Shown: piece by piece, positions 1 through 7,685 of the stretch
Position numbering within the stretch: the stretch's first letter is position 1
How the letters are laid out: each line of letters starts with the position of its first letter
Notes under the pieces: model-generated
Told to the model about the DNA's origin: nothing
Databases searched by the model: none
The model's input: only the letters and a program-made list of their open reading frames with translations
Assembly: GCA_003558435.1 (NCBI GenBank)
Contig: PWLR01000175.1
Location: forward strand, 1 to 35,165
Direction of reading: 5' to 3'
Origin: Nitriliruptoraceae bacterium
Lineage (GTDB): Bacteria; Actinomycetota; Nitriliruptoria; Nitriliruptorales; Nitriliruptoraceae
DNA: 35,165 nt
Made by a program: the position numbers and the translations under genes

Positions 1-545
1 CAGATCGTCGGGCGCAGCAGGTAGCTCGCGTCCCGCACGATGCCGATGACCTCGACCTCGAACGCGTCGACCACCCCGATCCGATCGCCCAGGCCGATGC
101 CTCCGGTGGCGAGCCGCTCCTCGATCGCGGCCACGCGCGGCTCGCCGTCGAACGGCAGGCGACCGGCGACGACGTCGTTGGGTCGACCGGCGAAGGCATG
201 GCTGACCGAGACCGCCATCACCGGATGCTCCTCGCCATCGCCGGGGAGCAGCACCGCCGTGGGCGAGAAGCCGATCGTGCCGACGTCCTCGACACCCGTG
301 GTGAACCCGATGGGCAACTGGAGGACGTCCGGCAACATGCTGCGCAGCACGTTGCGCTGCGCACCGTCAGCGAAGACGTATAGGTCCGCATCGGTGTTGC
401 GGAGCGCGCCGGTGCTCGCGCGTTGCAACCCATCCGCCAACGCCGAGACGGCCAGCGCGAGGAACATCACGGTCGCGAGCACCGCCACCGTCGGCGCGAA
501 GCGCCGGGGAGCACGGAGGATCTCGAGCAGGGCGAGCCGCATCAT
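1..545 (-). CDS. FtsX-like ABC transporter permease, 3' end cut by the window edge
   Basis: The minus-strand frame is open from an ATG at 545 to the left edge (181 codons, no stop). The N-terminus has a basic stretch (MMRLALLEILRAPRRF) followed by a hydrophobic helix (about residues 17-37). A periplasmic-core-like region follows with beta-rich segments such as VVAGRLPFDG and GLGDRIGVVD. This is the layout of MacB/FtsX permeases: TM1, a large extracytoplasmic domain, then three TMs, which must lie off the edge. The start codon overlaps the stop of the upstream permease in an ATGA, so the two are translationally coupled and probably form a heteromeric ABC exporter with an ATPase located further left. 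The substrate cannot be inferred. The family is fairly sure, the function is not. Confidence 0.75.
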   Translation of the reverse strand, partial: MMRLALLEILRAPRRFAPTVAVLATVMFLALAVSALADGLQRASTGALRNTDADLYVFADGAQRNVLRSMLPDVLQLPIGFTTGVEDVGTIGFSPTAVLLPGDGEEHPVMAVSVSHAFAGRPNDVVAGRLPFDGEPRVAAIEERLATGGIGLGDRIGVVDAFEVEVIGIVRDASYLLRPTI

Positions 546-1657
546 CGCTCCGACCTCGCGAGGGCGGTGACAGGATCGATGCGAACCAACCGCACCGTCG
601 CCGGCAGCGCGGCGGCCACCCCCCCGGCCAGCAGCGCCAGACCGACCATGACGACCTCGGTGGGTTCCGGGGTGAGCGGGAACGCGGGAGGCGCCTGCCG
701 GCCACCGAACCACAGCAGGGCACCGGCCACCGCGACCCCGGTGCCGACGACGACCACCACCTGCACCAACAGTGCCCGGACCAGTGCCGCGGTCGCGACC
801 CCGGTAGCCCGGAGCGCGGCGAGAGATCTTTCCTGCTGCGCCGTGACCAACGACCAGAAGGCGCCGATCAGTACCAGCGCCGCTCCTGCAGCGATCAGGC
901 CGATCAATCGGAAACTGTCACGGATCCCGGTCAGACCCGGCAGATGCATCGCCGCCGTCGCCGGCGTGCTGGCAGCGACACCGTCGACCGTTGCGGTGAT
1001 CCGGGCCGCGAGTTGCTCCGGGTCGGTGCCTGCGGTGCCCTCGACCGCGATCAGCGAGGGCCGGATCTCGGTGGCGTCGGGGAACAGTGCCGTGAGCACG
1101 TCCTGCCAGGTCCGGTACGGGGCGTAGAGGGTGACGACGCCACCGAACCGTGCCCCGTTGGTCAGCCCCACGACCTCCAGAGCGGTGTCGGCACCCACCA
1201 CCTCGAGGTGGCTGCCGAGGGTCACACCACGCCGAGCATCGGCGTCGTCGGCGAGCGCCTCGGTGGGTGAGGCGGGAAGCCGGCCGGCGACCAGGTCCGT
1301 CGGTCCGCCAGGGCCCTGCGGGTCGATACCGAACAGCGACGCATCCAGGCGCTGATCCTCCAGGACGACCGTCACTCGCGTCTCGCCGACCGGGGCCACA
1401 CGCTGCACGCCATCGACCCGTGCCACCTCGTCCACCGTGTCGCGCCCGACCCGGCTGGCCTGCACCGTGCCTTGTGCGGCAGAGGTGAGTACCACCACGT
1501 CGGCGCGCATGCTGTCGACCGCGCCTGCGAGCGAGGTGAACAGTGTGGAGGAGATGGTCGACACCAGCAGTACCAGGGCCGTCAGGGCGACCACCGTCGC
1601 GATCAGTACCGAGGTACGTCGCCGGGCACGCCGCAGTTGGAGCAGTCCGAGCCGCAC
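542..1657 (-). CDS. FtsX-like ABC transporter permease
   Basis: Inner-membrane permease subunit of a MacB/FtsX-type ABC transporter, about 371 residues. TM1 is at about residues 18-40 (VLIATVVALTALVLLVSTI). A long extracytoplasmic domain follows, then three C-terminal TM segments (around FRLIGLIAAGAALVLIGAFW, LLVQVVVVVGTGVAVAGALL and VVMVGLALLAGGVAAALPA). The cytoplasmic loop AALRATGVATAALVRALL is the typical coupling-helix region, and the ending RIDPVTALA is a family hallmark. I place the start at a GTG (1657) because a purine-rich AGAGGGGG site lies just upstream and the product then aligns with the N-terminus of the next permease. An in-frame ATG at 1684 would add nine unlikely residues. 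It overlaps the next permease by 4 bp (ATGA). No ATPase gene is in the window. Confidence 0.85.
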   Translation of the reverse strand: MRLGLLQLRRARRRTSVLIATVVALTALVLLVSTISSTLFTSLAGAVDSMRADVVVLTSAAQGTVQASRVGRDTVDEVARVDGVQRVAPVGETRVTVVLEDQRLDASLFGIDPQGPGGPTDLVAGRLPASPTEALADDADARRGVTLGSHLEVVGADTALEVVGLTNGARFGGVVTLYAPYRTWQDVLTALFPDATEIRPSLIAVEGTAGTDPEQLAARITATVDGVAASTPATAAMHLPGLTGIRDSFRLIGLIAAGAALVLIGAFWSLVTAQQERSLAALRATGVATAALVRALLVQVVVVVGTGVAVAGALLWFGGRQAPPAFPLTPEPTEVVMVGLALLAGGVAAALPATVRLVRIDPVTALARSER

Positions 1658-1728
1658 CCCGTCCCCCTCTGCCGACCGCCTCATCGCTCAGGAAGCTAGC
1701 GGGTCGTGGCGAGTGCTCCGATGGCCGG

Positions 1729-1747
1729 CCGGTGTCGCCGACACCGG
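1729..1747 (-). terminator. Hairpin just after mccB stop
   Basis: A perfect 8-bp inverted repeat (CCGGTGTC / GACACCGG, 3-nt loop) lies 3 nt downstream of the mccB stop codon on the minus strand. No T-run follows, so it would be a U-less terminator or an mRNA 3'-end stabiliser. It separates the yqeY-mccB pair from the permease genes. Confidence 0.45.
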
Positions 1748-1750
1748 GGG

Positions 1751-3376
1751 CTACATCCGGAACACGCCCCACTGCGGGCGCTCGACGGGCGCGTTGAGTG
1801 CCGCCGACAGTCCGAGGCCGAGCACGTCGCGCGTGGCGGCCGGGTCGATGATCCCGTCGTCCCACAGCCTCGCGGTCGCGTGGTAGGGGTTGCCCTGCGT
1901 CTCGTAGGTGTCCCGGATCGGGTCCTTGAACGCCTCCTCGTCCTCGCTGGTCCAGCTCTCGCCCCGGGCCTCGAGCGCCTCGCGGCGGACGGTGGCGAGC
2001 ACCGTCGCGGCCTGCTCGCCGCCCATGACCGAGATCCGGGCGTTGGGCCACATCCACAGGAACCGGGGGTCGTAGGCGCGACCGCACATCGCGTAGTTGC
2101 CGGCGCCGAACGACCCGCCGATCACGACCGTGAGCTTGGGCACGGTCGAGCACGCCACCGCGGTGACCAGCTTCGCCCCGTCCTTGGCGATGCCGCCGGC
2201 CTCGTACTCGCGGCCGACCATGAACCCGGAGATGTTCTGCAGGAACACCAGCGGGATGCCGCGCTGGTTGCACAGTTCGATGAAGTGCGCGCCCTTGAGC
2301 GCCGACTCCCGGAACAGGATGCCGTTGTTGGCCACGATCCCTACGGGAAAGCCGTGGATGTGGGCGAACCCGCACACCAGGGTCTCGCCGTACAGGGCCT
2401 TGAACTCGTGGAACCGTGACCCGTCGACGATCCGCGCGATCACCTCGTGGACGTCGTAGGGCTGGCGGACATCCGCCGGGACGATCCCGTAGATCTCGGC
2501 CGGGTCGAAGGCCGGCGGCGCCGGTTCCCGGAGCTCGAGGTGCTCGAGGTGGCCCGGGGTTCGGCGGTTGAGATGCGCCACGGCGTCCCGGGCGAGCCGC
2601 AGCGCGTGGCGGTCATCGGCCGCCAGGTGGTCGACCACCCCGGAGGTCCGGGCATGCAGCTCCCCACCGCCGAGGTCCTCCGCGGTCACGACCTCGCCGG
2701 TCGCGGCCTTCACCAGCGGCGGACCGCCGAGGAAGATCGTGCCCTGCTCGCGCACGATGATGGTCTCGTCGCTCATCGCCGGGACGTACGCCCCACCGGC
2801 GGTGCACGAGCCCATCACCACCGCGATCTGGGGGATGGCCATCCCCGACAACTGGGCCTGGTTGCGGAAGATGCGACCGAAGTGCTCGCGGTCGGGGAAC
2901 ACCTCCTCCTGCAGGGGCAGGAACGCCCCACCGGAATCGACCAGGTAGACGCACGGCAGGTGGTTGTCGCGGGCGACCTCCTGGGCACGCAGGTGCTTCT
3001 TGACCGTCAGCGGGTAGTAGGTGCCGCCCTTGACGGTCGCGTCGTTGGCGACGATCACGACCTCGGTACCCGAGACCCGACCGATGCCGGTGATGATCCC
3101 GGCCCCGGGCGCGTCACCGCCGTACATGCCGTCGGCCGCCAGCGGCGAGAGTTCGAGGAAGGGCGTCCCCGGATCGAGCAGCGCCTCGACCCGGTCACGG
3201 GGCAGGAGTTTGCCCCGCCCCTCGTGCCGGTCCCGCGAGATCTCCGAGCCTCCGCGCGCGGCGATGCGCAGCCGCTCCCGCAACTCCGCGGCCAGCGCCA
3301 CGTGATGGTCGCGGTTGGCGACGAAACGCTCCGAGGTCGCATCGACGTGGCTGCGTAGCGGCACGGCTCCGCTCAT
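1751..3376 (-). CDS. mccB: Acyl-CoA carboxylase carboxyltransferase (beta) subunit, methylcrotonyl-CoA type
   Basis: Carboxyltransferase subunit that moves CO2 from biotin to 3-methylcrotonyl-CoA in leucine catabolism (cytosolic). The 541-residue length matches MCC beta. Diagnostic stretches are [20 protein letters not shown] and [18 protein letters not shown] in the N-lobe, and [20 protein letters not shown] followed by [13 protein letters not shown] in the C-lobe. Propionyl-CoA carboxylases instead carry a GARIQEG-type motif, absent here, so the methylcrotonyl (or geranyl) type is favoured. The ATG overlaps the yqeY stop in an ATGA, so translation is coupled. The biotin-carrying alpha subunit normally encoded next door is not in the window. 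Substrate assignment rests on motif resemblance only. Confidence 0.9.
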   Translation of the reverse strand: MSGAVPLRSHVDATSERFVANRDHHVALAAELRERLRIAARGGSEISRDRHEGRGKLLPRDRVEALLDPGTPFLELSPLAADGMYGGDAPGAGIITGIGRVSGTEVVIVANDATVKGGTYYPLTVKKHLRAQEVARDNHLPCVYLVDSGGAFLPLQEEVFPDREHFGRIFRNQAQLSGMAIPQIAVVMGSCTAGGAYVPAMSDETIIVREQGTIFLGGPPLVKAATGEVVTAEDLGGGELHARTSGVVDHLAADDRHALRLARDAVAHLNRRTPGHLEHLELREPAPPAFDPAEIYGIVPADVRQPYDVHEVIARIVDGSRFHEFKALYGETLVCGFAHIHGFPVGIVANNGILFRESALKGAHFIELCNQRGIPLVFLQNISGFMVGREYEAGGIAKDGAKLVTAVACSTVPKLTVVIGGSFGAGNYAMCGRAYDPRFLWMWPNARISVMGGEQAATVLATVRREALEARGESWTSEDEEAFKDPIRDTYETQGNPYHATARLWDDGIIDPAATRDVLGLGLSAALNAPVERPQWGVFRM

Positions 3377-3831
3377 CGGGTGAGACGCTCCTTGACGATG
3401 GCCGAGACCCGGCCCCCGTCGGCGCGGCCGTGCACCTTGGCCATCGCGGACTTCATGACCTGGCCCATCTCCTTGGGGCCCTCGGCGCCCGTCTCGGCGA
3501 CGGCGTCCTCGACGATCGTGTGGAGTTCGTCGTCGGTGAGCTGCTCCGGGAGGTAGGCGGCGTAGATCTCCGCCTCGGCGTCCTCGCTGAGCGCCGAGTC
3601 GATGCGTCCGCCGTCCCGGAATGCCGCTGCCGCTTCCTTGCGACGCTTCACCTCGGTGGCGAGCACCTGCTCGACCACCTCGTCGTCCAGGCGGCCCTGT
3701 GGGCTGAGCCCTTCCGCCACCGCTTTGTTCTTCAGCGCGGCGACGACCATGCGAAGGGCCGAGGTCCGGGGTTTGTCGCGCGACTTCATCGCCTCGCGAA
3801 GATCGGTCTCTATCTGATCGTGCAGGCTCAC
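3373..3831 (-). CDS. yqeY: GatB/YqeY domain protein
   Basis: Small cytosolic helical protein homologous to the tail domain of the GatB amidotransferase subunit. Its cellular role is poorly defined, possibly tRNA-related. Typical features are the N-terminal [19 protein letters not shown], the central [17 protein letters not shown] and the C-terminal [20 protein letters not shown] followed by [14 protein letters not shown] choose a GTG at 3831, giving 152 residues, the usual family length. An upstream in-frame ATG at 3882 would add 17 residues of unlikely sequence. It overlaps mccB by 4 bp. Confidence 0.88.
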   Translation of the reverse strand: MSLHDQIETDLREAMKSRDKPRTSALRMVVAALKNKAVAEGLSPQGRLDDEVVEQVLATEVKRRKEAAAAFRDGGRIDSALSEDAEAEIYAAYLPEQLTDDELHTIVEDAVAETGAEGPKEMGQVMKSAMAKVHGRADGGRVSAIVKERLTR

Positions 3832-3897
3832 GGTGGGTCCGAGGGTCGGTGCGTGGACGTTACTACGGGTCGACGGCGACACCCTAGTTCCACGACG

Positions 3898-3925
3898 ACG
3901 CCCTCCCCGGGAGCGGGGAGGGCGT
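3898..3925 (-). terminator. Strong hairpin downstream of the K-rich protein gene
   Basis: A perfect 11-bp inverted repeat (ACGCCCTCCCC / GGGGAGGGCGT) with a 6-nt loop lies about 75 nt downstream of the stop at 4000. It is also upstream of yqeY, so it probably ends the transcript of the lysine-rich protein. No T-tract follows on either strand, as is common for terminators in GC-rich actinobacteria. Confidence 0.6.
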
Positions 3926-3999
3926 CGGTGGTGCTGGCCGGCGGTGAGACGTCGGACGTCGTCGTCAGACGCTCACCGCCAGGCGGTGGCGGAGCCGGG

Positions 4000-4779
4000 T
4001 CAGTTGCGGGTCTCGACCTCGGCGTCGACGGCGGTGTCGGCGCCCGCGTGGACCACGGTCTCCGCGGTCTTGCGGACCGACGTCGCCGCGGCCTTCAGCT
4101 GGCTGGCGGCGTTCGGGGCCTGCTTGCTGGCGGCGTCGAACGCCACGTCCGCGATCTTCTTGACGGAGGTCGCGGCACCCTTGACCTGCGAGCGGGCCTG
4201 GTCGGTGGAGCTGCGCACGGTGGTCGTGGCGCCCTTGACCTGGGTGCGGGCGGTCTCGGCCTGCTTGCCGGCCGCTTCGCCGGCGACGTCCGCGGTCTTG
4301 GTGACCGAGGTCAGCGCCGCCTTCAGCTGCGAGCGGGTGTTGGAGGTCTGGTCGAGCACGCGGGAGACGCGCTCGTCCTTGACGACCACCTCGATGACCT
4401 TCTTGCCCTCGGCGGCGCGACCGTCCACGACCCGGGTGAAGCTCTCCAGGGTGCGCTCGAGGTCCTTGCCGAGGCGCTCACGCAGCGAGGCGAGGATCGA
4501 CTCGAGCCGGTCCGGGTTGCGGACCAGGGTGATGACGTCGTTGACGACGCTGGTCGCCGCGTAGCCGGCGGTCTCCAGGATCGCGACGGGCTCACGCTCG
4601 AGCAGCGGTGCCGGGACCTCGACACGCGCGGTCGCCTTCTTGGTGGTCTTCTTGGCCGGTGCCTTGGACGCGGTGGCCTTCTTGGTGGTCTTCTTGCTGG
4701 TCTTCTTGGCGGGGGTCGACGCGGTCGTCTTCTTCGCGGTCGACTTCTTGGTGGCGGTCTTCTTCGCGGTCTCTGCCAT
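4000..4779 (-). CDS. Histone-H1-tail-like / amphipathic repeat protein, function unknown
   Basis: 259 residues. Residues 1-52 contain 17 lysines, 16 of them in KK pairs spaced by Ala/Thr/Ser/Pro, like the DNA-binding tails of bacterial H1-like proteins (HctB, AlgP) and of mycobacterial HBHA. A helical middle part follows (about 55-145). From 150 there are four imperfect repeats beginning [ST]Q[LV]K[AG]A at residues 150, 179, 197 and 226 (spacings 29, 18, 29), each an Ala/Thr/Val-rich amphipathic helix of phasin or LEA type. HBHA has the opposite order, with the K-rich tail at the C-terminus. The start is the ATG at 4779 with AGAGGACG upstream; an extension to 5022 is low-quality sequence. A nucleoid, cell-surface or granule-coat role are all possible. 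Reading as a coding gene is sure, function is not. Confidence 0.8.
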   Translation of the reverse strand: MAETAKKTATKKSTAKKTTASTPAKKTSKKTTKKATASKAPAKKTTKKATARVEVPAPLLEREPVAILETAGYAATSVVNDVITLVRNPDRLESILASLRERLGKDLERTLESFTRVVDGRAAEGKKVIEVVVKDERVSRVLDQTSNTRSQLKAALTSVTKTADVAGEAAGKQAETARTQVKGATTTVRSSTDQARSQVKGAATSVKKIADVAFDAASKQAPNAASQLKAAATSVRKTAETVVHAGADTAVDAEVETRN

Positions 4780-5014
4780 GGGAACGTCCTCTCGGGACTC
4801 GTTGGTTCGGACTGGGGATGGTCGGATCAGGGGGTGCGACGGACCTGGAACGTCGCCGGGGGGAGGGACGGAGCGGGAGCCGGGCTGCTGGCCCGCGGGG
4901 ACCGGTGCCGGGACCCCGTCCCTCCGCCGAGCGACCCCTCGGGGCCGTCGTCGTCGGTACGGTGATCGGTGCTGGGGCGTCGTTGCGGTGTGCTTCTCAA
5001 GGATCGACCCTAAC
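4780..5014 (-). promoter_or_regulatory. Long structured 5' leader of the K-rich protein gene
   Basis: About 235 nt separate the predicted transcription start (about 5015) from the ATG at 4779, with no convincing ORF inside. A perfect 10-bp inverted repeat (GGAGGGACGG at 4862-4871, CCGTCCCTCC at 4916-4925) encloses a 44-nt loop that holds a smaller hairpin (CGGGC / GCCCG). This would fold as a branched RNA element. No known riboswitch family was recognised. Confidence 0.4.
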
Positions 5015-5052
5015 GCTTGCAAGATTACGCATAAGCGCTAGCGATTGCAAGC
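5015..5052 (-). promoter_or_regulatory. Predicted promoter within a palindromic operator-like region
   Basis: On the minus strand TTGCAA (5050-5045) and TAATCT (5027-5022) are separated by exactly 17 nt, a plausible sigma-70-type -35/-10 pair. The segment is also notably AT-richer than its surroundings. The same bases form an 8-bp inverted repeat, GCTTGCAA (5015-5022) with TTGCAAGC (5045-5052), around an inner perfect palindrome CGCTAGCG (5036-5043). A regulator bound here would cover both promoter elements. It would drive the K-rich protein gene. A further perfect palindrome TGACCGGTCA is at 5098-5107. The rest of the 5053-5176 spacer holds nothing I recognise. Confidence 0.5.
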
Positions 5053-5176
5053 ACTCGGTCCGCCACACCGCCCTGACGAGCGTTGGGCGCACAGACATGA
5101 CCGGTCAGTACGCGTTCGGGGAGATCGGGGCCCGTGTCCGCGTGCCGCAGTGAGCGGCGACTGGCCGCGAGTGGCT

Positions 5177-5632
5177 CTACGCGGTGCGATCGGTCGGTGG
5201 CCGCCGGTGGAGCGCGAGTTCCGCGGCCAGGACCCGTTGGACCGGTCCGAGCCGCAGATCGAAGACCCGCTCGGCCCGGCTCAACAGCGACAGCCACCAG
5301 TCCGGGTGATCGTCGCGCACCCTCGCCGGGACGTAGACGTCGACGGTCTGCCCGATCGGTCGCGCATCGGTCGCGACCCCCACGAGGCGGTACCCGGCCG
5401 GGAGTCGACCGTGCGCCGCCGGTAGCAGTGCCGGATGGCCGAGGGTCAGGGTGAGCAGGTGTCCCCCGGGGGCCGCGGGGAGCGTGGTCGGCCAACTCGC
5501 GCCGGTCGCGGGGAGCCTCACGAGCACGTCGCCGTCGGTCACCGGCGGCGGCAGCGTGGGCGTCACGAGATCCTCGTCGACGGTAGACCCGATGCAGGTC
5601 GTGGGGTTGGTCGGGGAGGAGCATCCTCGCAC
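5177..5632 (-). CDS. Hypothetical protein
   Basis: 151 residues, unrecognised. The frame has coding-like codon usage and a sensible protein: a Pro-rich N-terminus, a beta-rich middle (GGHLLTLTLGHPALLP, YRLVGVATDARPIGQTVDVY) and a helical C-terminus (WWLSLLSRAERVFDLRLG). No signal peptide or TM helix is seen. The start is a GTG at 5632 preceded by a G-rich stretch. It diverges from the gene at 5804. Opposite-strand frames over the same span look like shadows rich in Arg/Pro. A real gene is likely but not certain. Confidence 0.55.
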   Translation of the reverse strand: MRGCSSPTNPTTCIGSTVDEDLVTPTLPPPVTDGDVLVRLPATGASWPTTLPAAPGGHLLTLTLGHPALLPAAHGRLPAGYRLVGVATDARPIGQTVDVYVPARVRDDHPDWWLSLLSRAERVFDLRLGPVQRVLAAELALHRRPPTDRTA

Positions 5633-5665
5633 CCGGCCCCCCGCGAGTCACGCACCCTGTCCCGT

Positions 5666-5761
5666 CCCGGACATGCGACCCGACCGTGGCCGGCGAGCCC
5701 CGGCGTACCTTCTCGTCCGACCGTCCGGCCGCACGCGGTCGGATGTCCGGGTCGGATGTCC
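5666..5761. repeat. Repeated operator-like sites in a divergent spacer
   Basis: The sequence GTCGGATGTCC occurs twice in direct orientation (5738-5748 and 5751-5761, 13-bp period). It also occurs once inverted, as CCCGGACATGCGAC (5666-5679), which differs by one base from the complement of 5738-5751. They lie in the 171-bp spacer between a minus-strand gene (start 5632) and a plus-strand gene (start 5804), where regulator sites are expected. The binding protein is unknown. Confidence 0.45.
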
Positions 5762-5803
5762 CTTCCGGTCGCACCGTGATCGTCGTCGAACCTCGAGGTC
5801 GTC

Positions 5804-6862
5804 GTGTCCACCATCGCACTCATCGGAGCCCGAGGCCTCGTGGGTGGGCTGATCGCCGACGGCGCGGCCGTGGCGGGATTCGAGGTCGTCGAGGTCCCCC
5901 GAACGACGACGGAGGCGGGCGGCCACGCCCTGCAACGGGTGCTCGAGGACGCGTCGGTGGTCGTCAACGCCGCGAGTGGGGCACCGGGGATGGCCCAGAT
6001 GCTCGTCGACGCCGCCTGCGCGGCCGGTGCCCACCTGGTCGACGTCGTACCCGAGCAGGCCCACGTCCGTGTGCTGCACGACGCCCACCGGTCCGCCCGC
6101 GAGGCCGGGGTCACGCTCGTCGCCGGCGCCGGCCTGCAGCACCTGATCGGCGACACGCTCGCACATCTGGCCGGAACGGCCACGGAGGCCCCGCGGGAGA
6201 TCCACGTCGCCTACACGCTGCCGGATCGGGCAGCGCTGCTGGCCGACGCGTCCGCGGGACGGCGACGGAGCGCGGCGCGCGAACTGACCGCTCCCGCACT
6301 CGCCCTCGTGGACGGTGAACTGTGCCCCGAGCCCATCGGCGAGCAGCGCCGGTTGGCCTGGTTCCCCCGCCCGGTGGGACCCGCGCACGCGGCCTCCGTA
6401 CCCGGCGGTGAGGCGATCACCGTGCCTGGCCACGTCCCGGGCGTGCGTACGGTGCGGACCTACATCGCGTTGACAGGATGGCGTTGCGAGGTGCTCCAGT
6501 TCGCCGGGAACCTCGCCAGGATCGATGCGGTCGACGAACGGCTCACGCGACGGATCGCACGCCCGCGCCCGGCCATGGGCGGGGCGCGTCGCGCCGCGAT
6601 CCGGTGGGCGGTGGTCGCCGAGGCCAACGGTCGGGACGGGGTCGCCCGGGCATGGGCGTACGGGCGCGATCCGTACCGTCTGACGGCGGCCGGCGCGCTC
6701 GGGTGCGTGCAACGGGTCCTGGCCGAGCCCGCTCCCACCGGGGCGACGTCCCCTGCCGGGTTGGGCCCGCCCGGGGAGTTGCTCGACCTGCTGACCTCCC
6801 GGACCGATCTGCGCTGGTCGATCTCCCGCCCGGACCCCGAGGCCCTCTGGCCGCGCAGCTGA
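5804..6862 (+). CDS. Saccharopine-dehydrogenase-like NAD(P)-binding protein
   Basis: 352 residues. It begins with a Rossmann fold (IALIGARGLVGGLIADGAA, GxxGxxG pattern) followed by the conserved VVVNAASGAPGMAQMLVDAA and GVTLVAGAGLQHLIGD, typical of saccharopine dehydrogenase NADP-binding domain proteins (trans-acting enoyl reductase / membrane-associated oxidoreductase group). The C-terminal half (VPGGEAITVPGHVPGVRTVR, AYGRDPYRLTAAGALGCVQR) matches the substrate domain of that group. The start is a GTG at 5804 with GAGG five nucleotides before it. Substrate unknown; true saccharopine dehydrogenase activity is unlikely given the short length. Confidence 0.8.
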   Translation: MSTIALIGARGLVGGLIADGAAVAGFEVVEVPRTTTEAGGHALQRVLEDASVVVNAASGAPGMAQMLVDAACAAGAHLVDVVPEQAHVRVLHDAHRSAREAGVTLVAGAGLQHLIGDTLAHLAGTATEAPREIHVAYTLPDRAALLADASAGRRRSAARELTAPALALVDGELCPEPIGEQRRLAWFPRPVGPAHAASVPGGEAITVPGHVPGVRTVRTYIALTGWRCEVLQFAGNLARIDAVDERLTRRIARPRPAMGGARRAAIRWAVVAEANGRDGVARAWAYGRDPYRLTAAGALGCVQRVLAEPAPTGATSPAGLGPPGELLDLLTSRTDLRWSISRPDPEALWPRS

Positions 6863-6916
6863 GGTCGGCTGGGACCCTGGCCCCCGGACGGGTGGTCGCG
6901 TCGGTACAGCCCAGGG

Positions 6917-6939
6917 GCGCTCCGCTACCGTCGGAGCGC
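6917..6939 (+). terminator. Hairpin between two plus-strand genes
   Basis: A perfect 8-bp inverted repeat (GCGCTCCG / CGGAGCGC, 7-nt loop) lies 54 nt after the stop at 6862 and 38 nt before the GTG at 6978. A weak TTTCCC follows. It may end the upstream transcript or be part of the leader of the next operon. Confidence 0.4.
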
Positions 6940-6977
6940 GACGTTTCCCGCCTGTTGTCTGCCACTCGGAGTCCCCC

Positions 6978-7685
6978 GTGACCACGACCGACATCATCCG
7001 CAACGTCCGGCCCGACCTGGACGGCCTCGATGAACGGTCGGAACGTCTCGTCAAGGACGTGATGAAGCGGGCCGAGGCGACCCGCGAGGACGTGATGAAG
7101 CGCACCGGGGCGACCAAGGAGCAGGTCGCCGCGCTCGCCGAGGACATGGGCGAGGAACTGGGCGAACGGGCGCTGGCGGCCCGGGACGCACTGATCGAGC
7201 GCTACCACGAGATCGAGGAGGACCTCCCCACCGAGGAGATCGCCACCAAGGCCCAGCTCGGGGCGTGGAAGGCGCTGCAGACCGGGCTCAGTGGCCTGCT
7301 GGTGTTGCCGGCGATGGCCGTCCGCGGGCTGGGATCGCTGTCCAAGTTCGCCGACGACCTCAGCGACCGGGGTGCCGAGGTATCGGAGCGGGGCCGGGAA
7401 CTGATCGCCGCCGTGCCTCCCTCCAAGGCGGAGCGCCGACGTGCCCAGCGCCGGACCGCCGGCGTCGCCGCGGCCGGTTTCGTCGTCGGAGCCGTCACGG
7501 GATGGGTGCTCGCCGGTCGGAGCCAGACCGTGGTGACCTACGAGCCGACCCTGCCCCAGCAGTTCGATCAGCTCGCCGACCCCGCCAACACGGAGGACCC
7601 GGGCTCCCGGGCGGCCACCTCGCAGGCCGATGTGTTGGACGTTCGCAGCGAGGCGGAGCACCCCGAGCCCGGTCGAGGAGCGTGA
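6978..7685 (+). CDS. Helical single-pass membrane protein, unknown function
   Basis: 235 residues, unrecognised. Residues 1-85 are charged and helical with a tandem 11-mer (VMKRAEATRED at 28-38, VMKRTGATKEQ at 39-49). A weaker hydrophobic segment lies at about 98-119. A basic patch (AERRRAQRR, 151-159) precedes a clear TM helix at about 161-180 (AGVAAAGFVVGAVTGWVLAG). The C-terminal 55 residues are acidic and probably outside by the positive-inside rule. The start is a GTG at 6978 with GGAG six nucleotides upstream. It is the first gene of an operon: its stop overlaps the next start in a GTGA. Envelope tethering or stress protein-like roles are guesses only. Confidence 0.75.
   Translation: MTTTDIIRNVRPDLDGLDERSERLVKDVMKRAEATREDVMKRTGATKEQVAALAEDMGEELGERALAARDALIERYHEIEEDLPTEEIATKAQLGAWKALQTGLSGLLVLPAMAVRGLGSLSKFADDLSDRGAEVSERGRELIAAVPPSKAERRRAQRRTAGVAAAGFVVGAVTGWVLAGRSQTVVTYEPTLPQQFDQLADPANTEDPGSRAATSQADVLDVRSEAEHPEPGRGA

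Noticed and set aside
3974-3988. CACCGCC A GGCGGTG inverted repeat next to the K-rich gene stop
   Set aside because: One-base centre leaves too tight a loop; the stronger hairpin at 3898-3925 explains termination.
5025-5819. 264-codon minus-strand frame across the K-rich promoter and hypothetical gene
   Set aside because: Arg/Pro/Gly-rich shadow that runs through the promoter palindrome; the alternate frame at 5177-5632 is better.
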